40,347 nucleotides of DNA from an uncultured Sutterella sp. GTDB taxonomy: Bacteria > Pseudomonadota > Gammaproteobacteria > Burkholderiales > Burkholderiaceae_F. Location of the stretch: NCBI GenBank assembly GCA_900757865.1, contig CAAEPH010000045.1, forward strand, positions 1-40,347, in the 5' to 3' direction. Every line of letters starts with the position of its first letter. The stretch's first letter is position 1. Below are positions 33,648 through 40,347 of this stretch, piece after piece. The position numbers and the translations under genes were made by a program. A model generated the notes under the pieces. The model saw only the letters and a list, made by a program, of their open reading frames with translations. It did no database searches and had not been told where the DNA came from.

Positions 33648-33660
33648 CGAATCTGAAGCC

Positions 33661-33676
33661 TGTTTCACGTGAAACA
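33661..33676. other. parS site 1 (ParB-binding centromere sequence)
   Basis: TGTTTCACGTGAAACA is an exact match to the 16-bp bacterial chromosomal parS consensus bound by ParB/Spo0J. It lies 14 bp after the rsmI stop and is the first of three sites in this gap. Such sites nucleate the ParB complex that segregates replication origins. Confidence 0.9.
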
Positions 33677-33802
33677 TGTGCTTGAATGCGCTCGCGTTCT
33701 ACACAGTGATGCCTTTTACTTCATGAGTCCTTTATTGATACGCTAATCCTCATGTAGCTTTGTGTGAACAAAGGCAAAAAGGTATTCGGTTGGGGATGAC
33801 AA

Positions 33803-33937
33803 ATGAAGCGTAGCTTTTTGTGGGTGGCCTTTCTTCCAAATTCTTTGGCTCGAATACTGACACACCTAATCGTCTGTGCTGGAGCGGCTAGTTTCTATGT
33901 GTGTAGGGCTATTATGTTCCGTCCGAATGGTGAATGA
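33803..33937 (+). CDS. possible 44-residue membrane peptide between parS sites
   Basis: An ATG at 33803 opens a 44-codon frame ending in TGA at 33935-33937. A GGGGA lies 8 nt upstream as a possible ribosome site. The peptide is basic at the start (MKRSFLWVAF) with a hydrophobic stretch (ILTHLIVCAGAASFYVC), so one membrane helix is possible. I recognise no family, and in a stretch this short such a frame could be chance. Confidence 0.2.
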   Translation: MKRSFLWVAFLPNSLARILTHLIVCAGAASFYVCRAIMFRPNGE

Positions 33938-33945
33938 GCTTCGCA

Positions 33946-33961
33946 CGTTTCACGTGAAACA
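33946..33961. other. parS site 2
   Basis: CGTTTCACGTGAAACA matches the parS consensus at 15 of 16 positions, with C for T at position 1. The conserved CACGTG core is intact. It lies 269 bp from site 1 and 20 bp from site 3. Confidence 0.85.
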
Positions 33962-33981
33962 GTGTGGCGCGAGGACAAGAA

Positions 33982-33997
33982 TGTTCCACGTGAAACA
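33982..33997. other. parS site 3
   Basis: TGTTCCACGTGAAACA matches the parS consensus at 15 of 16 positions, with C for T at position 5, a change also seen in other natural parS sites. The start-to-start distance to site 2 is 36 bp. Confidence 0.85.
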
Positions 33998-34028
33998 CTG
34001 CCACAGGTTGAGGGCCTACCAGAAAAAA

Positions 34029-34049
34029 CGCCAGGTTGAACACCTGGCG
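34029..34049 (-). terminator. leftward terminator of the CBS-domain gene
   Basis: A perfect 8-bp GC-rich stem (CGCCAGGT / ACCTGGCG) with a 5-nt loop is followed on the minus strand by TTTTTT. It lies 27 bp after the CBS gene stop and bounds the parS region on the right. Confidence 0.82.
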
Positions 34050-34076
34050 GATTGAAACAAAGTTTGAACTCGATTA

Positions 34077-34532
34077 TTACGAACGTAACGTGACTTCACG
34101 AGCTTTTGAGGAATGGATGTTTCGGACTAATCCTTCTAGCAAAGAAGACAGTTCTTCAACAAGGTTAGAGTTGGAGATCACGCCAACCAACTTCCCCTCA
34201 TGATCTACGATAGGAAGACGGCGAATCCCAAATTCTCGCATACGCGCTAAGGCCACGACCATGGACTCATCAAACTGGGCCGTTACCACAGGAGTGGTCA
34301 TAACATCAGAAACTTTGGTGTTGATGGCATCTTTCTGAAGCGCGACCACTTCGATGGCGATATCTCTATCAGTGATCATGCCAATCGGTTTTTGTTCAGT
34401 ATCAACAATGACCAAACTGCCAACATGCTCGGATCGCATTTGGGCTGCACATTCTGTAATAGATTTGTCAGCGCTGATGGTGGCCACATCATGGACTGCC
34501 ATATCAATGACTTTCATAGAACGTGTTCTCAT
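34077..34532 (-). CDS. CBS-domain pair protein
   Basis: This is a 151-residue cytoplasmic protein made of two CBS domains. The first (about 10-65) includes IDMAVHDVATISADKSITEC and GSLVIVDTEQKPIGMITDRD. The second (about 75-135) includes KVSDVMTTPVVTAQFDESMV and RRLPIVDHEGKLVGVISNSN. CBS pairs of this kind bind adenosyl ligands such as AMP, ATP or NAD, and stand-alone ones often regulate a partner enzyme or channel. No partner can be named here. A longer frame begins at 34562, but the ATG at 34532 has AAGGA 5 nt upstream and gives the natural start. The gene is followed by a strong terminator. Confidence 0.88.
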   Translation of the reverse strand: MRTRSMKVIDMAVHDVATISADKSITECAAQMRSEHVGSLVIVDTEQKPIGMITDRDIAIEVVALQKDAINTKVSDVMTTPVVTAQFDESMVVALARMREFGIRRLPIVDHEGKLVGVISNSNLVEELSSLLEGLVRNIHSSKAREVTLRS

Positions 34533-34702
34533 GTTTTTCCTTTGATTAATGAGATCTTTCAAGGGTGCTTCGCAAGTGTATCGATAGAAGCTCTCAGCTT
34601 GGAAGAGTATTTATAGAGAAGCTCTCTACTAGCGATTGCTGACAAGCGTTATTGAACAGTAGACTAGCAAAAATAGCCTGCTCTTGCTCGGATTAATCGC
34701 AA

Positions 34703-35620
34703 TTAGCTTTCGTCTTCAGCTGTGTGGGTTACGCCCCGCTCGTCCCCCGTAAACAAAATATGTTGGAAGCGTTTGAAGTCATAGAGTCGAGTATCCATAA
34801 GATGAGAGGGGGCGACTCGTTGAAGGCTCATAAAGAGATTGTATGTACGTCCCGGAAAGACTTTTTCCCATTGTTGAAGTAGTTCTTTAACTTCTTTACG
34901 TTTGCGATTTTCACCTCTGCCACACAAGCCTTTGGCCGTTGTAGGATAGCCTCGAATTTTGGCAAAACGCTCGGTTTCCGCTTCTCGGACATAGGCGAGA
35001 GGACGGATAACGGTGTTATCCCCCTTGTCATTACGAAGGATAGGAGGCATAGCTTTGAGCTGACCACCATAGAACATGTTGAGCAGTAACGTTCCAACGA
35101 TGTCATCCATATGATGGCCAAGCGCAATTTTGTTACAGCCATGTTCTTTGGCAACGCGGTACAAAATTCCACGACGAAGGCGAGCACACAAGGAGCAAAC
35201 ATTTTTCCCGTCAGGAATAAGCCTTTCGATAATGGCATTGGTGTCTTGATCTTCAATATGCCAAGGAATCCCCGTTCCTTTTAGATAATCTTCGAGGACC
35301 GCTCTCGGAAAGTTTGGGATATGTTGGTCAATGTTGACTGCAAGAAGATCGAAGTGGATAGGAGCCCGTTTTTGCAGGTGAGAAAGGATATCAAGTAAAA
35401 CGAAGCTATCTTTTCCGCCACTCATTGCTACAAGAACCTTATCCCCATCTTCAATCATATTGAAGTCCACAATGGCTTGAGCGGTCAGTCGAATGAGGCG
35501 TTTTTCAAGCTTTTTGACTGCCACGCTTTTTTTAGGTTTGTTGGTATCCTCAGTAGAGGTGTGCTTTGTGGTCGATAGGGTAGTAATTGGAATGACGGAT
35601 TGTTTGGGGTTTTTATCCAT
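34703..35620 (-). CDS. ttcA: tRNA 2-thiocytidine-32 synthetase TtcA
   Basis: TtcA thiolates cytidine 32 in the anticodon loop of certain tRNAs, using ATP and an oxygen-sensitive iron-sulfur cluster. The PP-loop is SGGKDS at residues 67-72. C142 and C145 (VCSLCARLRRG) and the cysteine in KGLCGRGENRKR are the expected cluster ligands. GHHMDDIVGTLLLNMFYGGQ and MDTRLYDF are family signatures. Length is 305 (E. coli 311). The first 35 residues are a hydrophilic Thr/Ser/Lys-rich extension of no clear function. It starts 2 bp after the folB stop, so the two genes are almost certainly cotranscribed. I see no terminator in the 170 bp before the next gene. Confidence 0.95.
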   Translation of the reverse strand: MDKNPKQSVIPITTLSTTKHTSTEDTNKPKKSVAVKKLEKRLIRLTAQAIVDFNMIEDGDKVLVAMSGGKDSFVLLDILSHLQKRAPIHFDLLAVNIDQHIPNFPRAVLEDYLKGTGIPWHIEDQDTNAIIERLIPDGKNVCSLCARLRRGILYRVAKEHGCNKIALGHHMDDIVGTLLLNMFYGGQLKAMPPILRNDKGDNTVIRPLAYVREAETERFAKIRGYPTTAKGLCGRGENRKRKEVKELLQQWEKVFPGRTYNLFMSLQRVAPSHLMDTRLYDFKRFQHILFTGDERGVTHTAEDES

Positions 35621-35622
35621 GA

Positions 35623-36051
35623 TTAATCTTTATTGAGCAAAAAATGCTGGAAGGCTTGTCCTTCTTTATAGACCTCAACTCCAATACATTTCGCCATAGC
35701 GTAGGCCTGAGGTTTGGACATGCTGAGATGCAAAAGGACAATTTGAGGAAAACGGTTGATTAACGTATTGCTGATGTGGTCAAGTAATGTCTCTTGCAGT
35801 TCGTGATGTTTTGACTGGGCAATATCGACTATCGTCTTAATGACTGTCGTGTAGTCGAGAACCTCGGTCAGTTGATCATGGCAACTTGAACACTTCGACG
35901 AGTGAAGCCAATAGTCAACATTTACGATGATGGGTTGTAAGGTTTGCCGCTCATGGTCGTAGACCCCAATAGAGCAAGGGATGGTTAGATCATGAAAGAA
36001 ATATTTTTTACATTCCAAGCGAAGTCGCCAGTTGAGAGATTCGTCCATCAA
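35623..36051 (-). CDS. folB: dihydroneopterin aldolase
   Basis: FolB converts 7,8-dihydroneopterin to 6-hydroxymethyl-dihydropterin and glycolaldehyde in folate synthesis. In this 142-residue protein the family signature CSIGVYDHERQTLQPIIVNV contains the substrate-binding acidic residue. LDYTTVIKTIVDIAQ matches the second conserved helix, and the catalytic lysine is probably in LSMSKPQAYAM. An N-terminal extension of about 15 residues (SLNWRLRLECKKYFF) precedes the fold. The start is ATGATG at 36051 or 36048, with no clear ribosome site. It leads the folB-ttcA pair and is divergent from the DUF2905 gene with 72 bp between them. The gene encoding 5-formyltetrahydrofolate cyclo-ligase, another folate gene, lies 3.6 kb to the right. 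Confidence 0.88.
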   Translation of the reverse strand: MMDESLNWRLRLECKKYFFHDLTIPCSIGVYDHERQTLQPIIVNVDYWLHSSKCSSCHDQLTEVLDYTTVIKTIVDIAQSKHHELQETLLDHISNTLINRFPQIVLLHLSMSKPQAYAMAKCIGVEVYKEGQAFQHFLLNKD

Positions 36052-36066
36052 AACACTCGGTTAAGT

Positions 36067-36095
36067 TTGGTATAAAGGCAAAACCTATGCATAAT
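36067..36095 (+). promoter_or_regulatory. candidate promoter of the DUF2905 gene
   Basis: TTGGTA and CATAAT are separated by exactly 17 bp in the 72-bp gap between folB and the DUF2905 gene. The -10 is one base from TATAAT. The start of transcription would fall near 36102, just before the ribosome site at 36112-36118. Confidence 0.35.
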
Positions 36096-36123
36096 AAGGA
36101 AGTCTTGCTATGGAAGGAATCAA

Positions 36124-36315
36124 ATGCGGTGGTTTTTTGGGATTTTCCTTGTTCTGATTTTGGTGTTGAGCTTTATCCCTACCTTGAAGAGGTGGGGACT
36201 AGGTCGTCTACCTGGAGATTTGCATTTCCAAGTAGGAAAACACCACATAGAGATTCCTTTAATGAGCACTATTTTATTAGCTCTCATCGTGATGGTTATG
36301 GGGAGGCTTCTCTAA
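36124..36315 (+). CDS. DUF2905 small membrane protein
   Basis: This is a 63-residue inner-membrane protein with two predicted helices (residues about 3-19 and 47-62) joined by the conserved loop LKRWGLGRLPGDLHFQVGKH. The GLGRLPGD segment is the hallmark of DUF2905, a small family widespread in proteobacteria with no known function. GGAAGGA at 36112-36118 lies 5 nt before the ATG, so the start is well supported. A longer frame overlaps it in another register but is not family-like. It is flanked by folB (divergent) and cca (convergent), and no terminator is obvious before cca. Confidence 0.88.
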   Translation: MRWFFGIFLVLILVLSFIPTLKRWGLGRLPGDLHFQVGKHHIEIPLMSTILLALIVMVMGRLL

Positions 36316-36370
36316 AGGTTGGGTTCTAGAAAAAGAGCTACTCATTATTTTGCAAGTTTTGTGAGAGCGT

Positions 36371-37474
36371 TCATCGTACTGAGTCAAGAAATTTCTGTAT
36401 CGCATCAAGACGTTGTTGGAAAATTAGAGCGGGTAGCCTACGAGTATCTTGGCTACGGGTAACAACATTCGAGATATCTGTTTTTCGCCAAACTTCAAAA
36501 GCGCTTTGAATGCTAAGCCAGTCCGTTGTTGGGAACACCTTTGCGCACAGAGTCAGTAGTGTGAGTAACCGTTCCGGCTTACGTAATCCGTCTGCCCTTT
36601 GAAAGAACATAGCGAGTTCTGTAGCTTGATACGCATGTATGGGAGTGTGAGCGACATACCAAAAGAGGTGGCAAAACTCCTGTACAACTCGGGGAGCTCT
36701 TAGGTGATTCAGTATTTGGGATAGGGTGGGTTCATCAACGTTGTGTTCAAGCAAAATGGCCAGCCGTTCTAGCGCAGTAAATGGTGTGTTTGTGATCCCG
36801 AGATTTGTTATTTGTTGCTCGGTGAGAGGAGGTAATTCGGGAAATAATTTAGCCCATAAACCACACTGCATGAGGACGTCGACCATGCGGATAGGCGCTT
36901 TTTCTGAAAAACCCTTCCAAAGTTCTTGCCAAACCCGTTCAACAACCAGACTGTCTGCTTCGCCATTAGTGACCATCGTTTTGAGTAGTGTTTGAGTTTC
37001 GGGAGCGATAGTGAAGTCGGGTAATTTAGCGGAAAATCGGGCTATTCTCAAAATCCTAACGGGGTCTTCAACAAAGGCTAAACTTACGTGGCGCAAGATT
37101 TTAGCCTTAAGGTCTTTTACACCATGAAAAGGATCATATATTGCTCCGGTTTCATCCATCGCAATGGCATTGATGGTCAAATCTCGTCTAGAGAGATCTT
37201 CCTGTAAGGTAACGGAAGGTGAAGTGTGAAACTCAAATCCATGATAGCCAGTAGCAATTTTTCGCTCAGTGCGAGCTAATGCATATTCTTCATGGGTTTT
37301 GGGGTGAAGAAAAACGGGAAAGTCTTTTCCCACAGGAGTAAACCCCAGCTTACGCATTTCATCGGGTGTGCTGCCAACTACAACCCAATCTCGATCTCCT
37401 TTTGTGGAGATCGGGTAGCCCTGGCGCTTTAACAAGAGATCTCGCACATAGCCGCCGACTGTGTAGATTTTCAT
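36371..37474 (-). CDS. cca: CCA-adding tRNA nucleotidyltransferase
   Basis: Cca adds or repairs the 3'-CCA end of tRNAs without a template. The class II nucleotidyltransferase head is complete: MKIYTVGGYVRDLLL, then the catalytic DRD in TKGDRDWVVVGS, and FPVFLHPKTHEEYALARTER. SRRDLTINAIAMDETGAIYD and VEDPVRILRIARFSAKL (the base-selecting EDxxR motif) follow. At 367 residues it is shorter than E. coli Cca (412). The C-terminal region lacks the H...HD metal-dependent phosphohydrolase signature of the E. coli enzyme; the corresponding stretch around TPFTALERLAILLEHNVDEP appears shortened. CCA addition should be unaffected, but the phosphatase and phosphodiesterase activities are probably missing. 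It ends a leftward pair with slt, 11 bp after the slt stop. Confidence 0.95.
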   Translation of the reverse strand: MKIYTVGGYVRDLLLKRQGYPISTKGDRDWVVVGSTPDEMRKLGFTPVGKDFPVFLHPKTHEEYALARTERKIATGYHGFEFHTSPSVTLQEDLSRRDLTINAIAMDETGAIYDPFHGVKDLKAKILRHVSLAFVEDPVRILRIARFSAKLPDFTIAPETQTLLKTMVTNGEADSLVVERVWQELWKGFSEKAPIRMVDVLMQCGLWAKLFPELPPLTEQQITNLGITNTPFTALERLAILLEHNVDEPTLSQILNHLRAPRVVQEFCHLFWYVAHTPIHAYQATELAMFFQRADGLRKPERLLTLLTLCAKVFPTTDWLSIQSAFEVWRKTDISNVVTRSQDTRRLPALIFQQRLDAIQKFLDSVR

Positions 37475-37485
37475 TTCGAGCCCTC

Positions 37486-39543
37486 TTATGGCAAGTCTGT
37501 CTGCAAAGTGCTATTAGGAACAACGTTGCCAATCAGTTGAGTGAGTGAGAGTGTGCCTCCCTCTAAGGTATGATAGGTATGGGTGTTGGCCATGACGTTT
37601 TTTACATAATCTCGGGTTTCATTAAAGGGGATGTTTTCAATAAAGATGGCCCCTTCTGTCGCGTGATTGAGTCGGGATCTCCACAATCGCGCTCTGCGTG
37701 GCCCTGCATTATAAGCGGCAGTAGCTAAAACAAAACTATTGTCTAAGTCGCTCTTGAGTAAACCCAAATAGGCACTGCCCATTTGAACATTGATATCAAG
37801 TTCATGAAGATTAGCTGTACGAAAGCCTTTAAGGTCGAGTTTTTTGGCTAACCACTTGGCCGTGCTCGGCATAATTTGCATCAATCCTTGAGCCCCCGCG
37901 GTAGAGGTGACGCTAGGCATAAAGCGTGACTCTTGACGAATGACTCCATAGACCCACGAAAGAGGGACAGCTTGTGCATTGGTAATGGTTGAAAATTGAG
38001 TGGAATGAGGCTGCGGGAAAAGGTAGTCGGGTTGTATAACCTGGCTACGTTGACTGGTATTGATCATTCGATGCAATAAAGCATGTTCCCTGGCATATTC
38101 AGCAAGCTGTTGATAGTCTTCATCAGTATAGCCCCGCATAGCCCAATTCCACTCACGGTGCCCCATAAAAAACATCTCTAACTGGTAGAACTGCTGGGCC
38201 CTTATCAAACTAGGATTGGTATCGAACTGTTTTCTCTTTTCTTGAGATAACTGAATCCGTGGTACATCTAGAGGCACGAGTTTGTTACTGGATTGCTTTA
38301 GTAATTCCAGTGTCAACTTACCGTAGAAACTCAAAGGATTAGCTTTGGCGGACAAGAGGGTCGTAGCTTCTTGGGATTGTCCCAACTCGATCAATGCTCT
38401 CGCCTTCCAATAGCGCCATACCTCTTTGTTTTGGAGATCAGAAGAGAGTAGGGAAATGCGCTGAGAGACACTGCGCCAATCTTGTGCCAGCAGAGCAATG
38501 CGCACACTCCATTCCGCTTCGGTCTCAGGAGTCACGAGTAATGCGATCTCTTCGATGGGGCTGGAAATCTGTTTGTACCAATCATTGCCCTCAGTGTTGC
38601 CTTGTAATGCGAATTGATAGCCAATTTGGGCCCAAATTACATCTCGCAGTTCTTTGGAAACCCCGTTGGTATGTTTCAGTAGAAGTTCAGCGGCTTGGTG
38701 AGGGTGGCTCATTGCTAACCGTAGGATAACCAGTCCTAGCGTTTCATGATTAAATGAAGATAAACGCAACTGGTGCTGTTGCACCCATTTGTCAGGATGT
38801 CGGAAAAAACTCTGAATGTCATTGGTACTCAGGGTGATGGATGTAAAGAGCGATTTTTGCTGGATTAAACGATTTCGAACGTCAGTAAATCGTAGCTTCT
38901 GCAAATCGATAACCGCCGCTTGAAATGGCCACTTATCGATTTTATTGGCAAGCTCGTTATAGAGTTGAGGGAGGAACTCTCCACGATAACGAGTATCACG
39001 ATACAGGGTGAATTTTTCCTGAGTGTCAAATTTTTGAGGGTTCAGAACAACATGAGTAACTTGGAGGGCGGCATCACTTTGATTCCACGCTAGTTGATCA
39101 AACAGAGCATTAAAGGTTTTGGGTGAAAGGTATTTGGACACTGCATACAAAAAGTCTGTAATAGCACGCTCTCCAAGGTATTGGCCTTGATGATGAGCAA
39201 TAAAATCGAGAGCATTTTGTTGGATGTCTTGATTTTGGGGATCCTTCTTCAGTTGATTGTTCAAGGTTCCCCATACTAAATAATCAAAAAGAGAATAGTC
39301 TTTGAGGGTGTCTGAGGTAGGTGTGTCTAAGGACAGACTTTTTCCTCTCTGAACGCTTTTCCACGCTTCTTTAAAGGCGATATCTTGAGCGGTTAATGTT
39401 GGCGGTAAAAGTGCCGTTTCCAAAATGTCAGCAGAAGCATCGAGTGTCGTTGACGCGGCAGTTAGAGGTAAGGCGGTTAAGATAAGACCACTGAGCGCAA
39501 TGCTGAGGGCTGTGTGAAGGAACTTCATTTTGAAATGGGCCAT
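37486..39543 (-). CDS. slt: soluble lytic murein transglycosylase (Slt70 family)
   Basis: This periplasmic enzyme cleaves peptidoglycan glycan strands to 1,6-anhydromuropeptides. A signal peptide (MKFLHTALSIALSGLILTALP, cleaved near TAASTT) is followed by a long alpha-helical U-domain (about 50-500). The C-terminal SLT domain begins at SWVYGVIRQESRF, with catalytic Glu near residue 537. It continues with STAGAQGLMQIMPSTAKWLA, then NVQMGSAYLGLLKSD and ATAAYNAGPRRARLWR, all family motifs. The length of 685 is slightly above E. coli Slt (645). Two starts are possible, 39543 (MAHFKMKF) and 39528 (MKFLHT); neither has a clear ribosome site, and the second gives a cleaner signal peptide. It is divergent from the cyclo-ligase gene and close upstream of cca. 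Confidence 0.94.
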   Translation of the reverse strand: MAHFKMKFLHTALSIALSGLILTALPLTAASTTLDASADILETALLPPTLTAQDIAFKEAWKSVQRGKSLSLDTPTSDTLKDYSLFDYLVWGTLNNQLKKDPQNQDIQQNALDFIAHHQGQYLGERAITDFLYAVSKYLSPKTFNALFDQLAWNQSDAALQVTHVVLNPQKFDTQEKFTLYRDTRYRGEFLPQLYNELANKIDKWPFQAAVIDLQKLRFTDVRNRLIQQKSLFTSITLSTNDIQSFFRHPDKWVQQHQLRLSSFNHETLGLVILRLAMSHPHQAAELLLKHTNGVSKELRDVIWAQIGYQFALQGNTEGNDWYKQISSPIEEIALLVTPETEAEWSVRIALLAQDWRSVSQRISLLSSDLQNKEVWRYWKARALIELGQSQEATTLLSAKANPLSFYGKLTLELLKQSSNKLVPLDVPRIQLSQEKRKQFDTNPSLIRAQQFYQLEMFFMGHREWNWAMRGYTDEDYQQLAEYAREHALLHRMINTSQRSQVIQPDYLFPQPHSTQFSTITNAQAVPLSWVYGVIRQESRFMPSVTSTAGAQGLMQIMPSTAKWLAKKLDLKGFRTANLHELDINVQMGSAYLGLLKSDLDNSFVLATAAYNAGPRRARLWRSRLNHATEGAIFIENIPFNETRDYVKNVMANTHTYHTLEGGTLSLTQLIGNVVPNSTLQTDLP

Positions 39544-39670
39544 GATCGTAGATGTTGAAATTGGAAACCGTTTTTTAAACCGATGCTTTACTCTACTCTA
39601 AAGTGTATGTTGTGGTGGTACTCTAGGTGAGTAGAGTTCGAGAATCCTTGCTTTGAGGGGAAATTAAATC

Positions 39671-40210
39671 GTGGAAAAAAAAGACTTGCGCAAAGCCATG
39701 CGTATTCAACGGGCCTGTTTAAACGAAGATCCTGAGCGAGTGAGCTTGGTGATAAAGAACCTTATCGGATTACTCAATCAAGTCAACCCTCGATCTTTAG
39801 GGCTATATATAGCCATGCCAGGTGAGGTGGATCTTACTGAGTCCCTACAAGTTTGGGCCAAAGCACACCATACACTGTTGGCCTTGCCGTATGTGGAAAA
39901 AGTAAACAAAACGATGGCGTATCGTCTTTGGCGAGAAGATAGCTTATTGCTGAAGGATACAGCGGGTATCCTAGCACCGAGTGTTGATGAGAGGATTACT
40001 CCTCAATGGGTGATTGCACCCTGTGTGGGTTATTCAGACAAGAGGTTTCGTTTGGGTAATGGGGGAGGGTATTTTGATCGTTGGCTTGCTCAAGAGCGTA
40101 ATGTCAGTGCTATAGGTCTGGCCTTTGAATCTTTAGTGGTGCCTAATGAGTTGTTTATGGATTACGATATTCCTATGACGCGCATGGTTACTGAAAGCAG
40201 GGTATTTTAA
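39671..40210 (+). CDS. 5-formyltetrahydrofolate cyclo-ligase
   Basis: This enzyme (MTHFS, YgfA/FAU1 family) uses ATP to convert 5-formyl-tetrahydrofolate to 5,10-methenyl-tetrahydrofolate, returning a stored folate form to use. The 179-residue protein has the N-terminal KKDLRKAMRIQRACL, with basic residues for ATP. LGLYIAMPGEVDL carries the substrate-binding glutamate. The main signature is APCVGYSDKRFRLGNGGGYF followed by DRWLA, near the C-terminus. The start is a GTG at 39671, with GAGGGG about 10 nt upstream. Length matches the family (about 180-200). It is divergent from slt across 127 bp, in which I see no convincing promoter. Location next to slt is, as I recall, common in Burkholderiales. 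Confidence 0.93.
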   Translation: MEKKDLRKAMRIQRACLNEDPERVSLVIKNLIGLLNQVNPRSLGLYIAMPGEVDLTESLQVWAKAHHTLLALPYVEKVNKTMAYRLWREDSLLLKDTAGILAPSVDERITPQWVIAPCVGYSDKRFRLGNGGGYFDRWLAQERNVSAIGLAFESLVVPNELFMDYDIPMTRMVTESRVF

Positions 40211-40221
40211 AAAAGAGAAAC

Positions 40222-40251
40222 TCCCCAGAAAGCGAAGTGTTTTTCTGGGGA
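40222..40251 (-). terminator. possible leftward terminator near the right edge
   Basis: A perfect 10-bp stem (TCCCCAGAAA / TTTCTGGGGA) with a 10-nt loop lies 11 bp after the cyclo-ligase stop. Only the minus-strand flank is T-rich (GTTTCTCTTTTTT), so it would best terminate a leftward gene beyond the window. The plus-strand flank is CCCAAACTCC, poor for rightward termination. Confidence 0.45.
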
Positions 40252-40347
40252 CCCAAACTCCCTGTTAGCTGATTCATATTAGCACTGATTAAGGTCAAAT
40301 CAAGCGTCATTAAGCCTTCAAAAGCCCGTCTTTCTGCGTGTTTCAGA

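Noticed and set aside
33648..34076. RNase P RNA gene (rnpB), often near rsmI
   Set aside because: The conserved GAGGAAAGTCC core and the paired conserved regions are not present; parS sites and a terminator explain the stretch better.
40194..40347. Minus-strand open frame running in from the right edge
   Set aside because: About 50 codons with some protein-like character (AERRAFEGLMTLDLTL), but it runs through the hairpin at 40222-40251 and into the cyclo-ligase gene. A competing frame stops at 40318. Not decidable without the adjacent sequence.

Overview
The window reads as chromosomal DNA of a betaproteobacterium, most likely order Burkholderiales. Supporting evidence is the leftward block fmt-rsmB-DUF4390-ntrY-ntrX-trkA-trkH, which I associate with that group, and the small families DUF1840, DUF2905 and DUF1857. 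A family-level guess of Sutterellaceae or Alcaligenaceae rests on the moderate GC (roughly mid-40s percent by eye) and on anaerobe-type genes (HydE, HydF, a HemN-like radical SAM enzyme), and is only inference. I see no insertion sequences, phage genes, tRNA or rRNA genes or CRISPR arrays. This is mostly compact core genome.

Layout. 1-600: the first codons of a leftward gene at the edge, then a DUF1840 gene. 600-9459: a tight seven-gene leftward cluster (fmt, rsmB, a secreted DUF4390 protein, ntrY, ntrX, trkA, trkH) that joins translation initiation and rRNA methylation to a two-component system and potassium uptake. 9602-10974: an alpha/beta hydrolase facing peptide deformylase, with overlapping stop codons. 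10975-13870: a 314-bp gap that may hold a decayed smg gene, then topB and a strong terminator. 13877-15205: a CNNM/CorC-type membrane protein. 15463-19421: a general L-amino-acid ABC transporter (binding protein, terminator, two permeases) with no ATPase gene, followed by a DUF1857 gene. 19502-23477: tex and prfC. 23600-29370: a leftward set of hydE, hydF, a HemN-like radical SAM gene and a long-chain acyl-CoA synthetase, partly separated by terminators. 29479-32731: uup and an LpoA-like envelope protein, back to back with rsmI. 33648-34076: a 429-bp gap with three parS-type ParB sites. 34077-40210: a CBS-domain protein, ttcA, folB, DUF2905, cca, slt and the 5-formyltetrahydrofolate cyclo-ligase gene.

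Themes. Several genes serve translation and RNA modification (fmt, def, rsmB, rsmI, ttcA, cca, prfC, uup, tex). fmt and def act at opposite ends of the N-formyl cycle, and folB and the cyclo-ligase feed folate metabolism. hydE and hydF imply an [FeFe]-hydrogenase encoded outside the window. The parS cluster suggests the window lies in the origin-proximal part of the chromosome.

The most notable observations are: an NtrX without its sigma-54 AAA+ domain, carrying a His/Cys-rich linker instead; a HydF with Gln in place of the His before its CxxC cluster motif; the intergenic parS cluster; a rightward terminator embedded in the 3' end of hydE; and the probable smg remnant. I did not find a clearly new multi-gene system.
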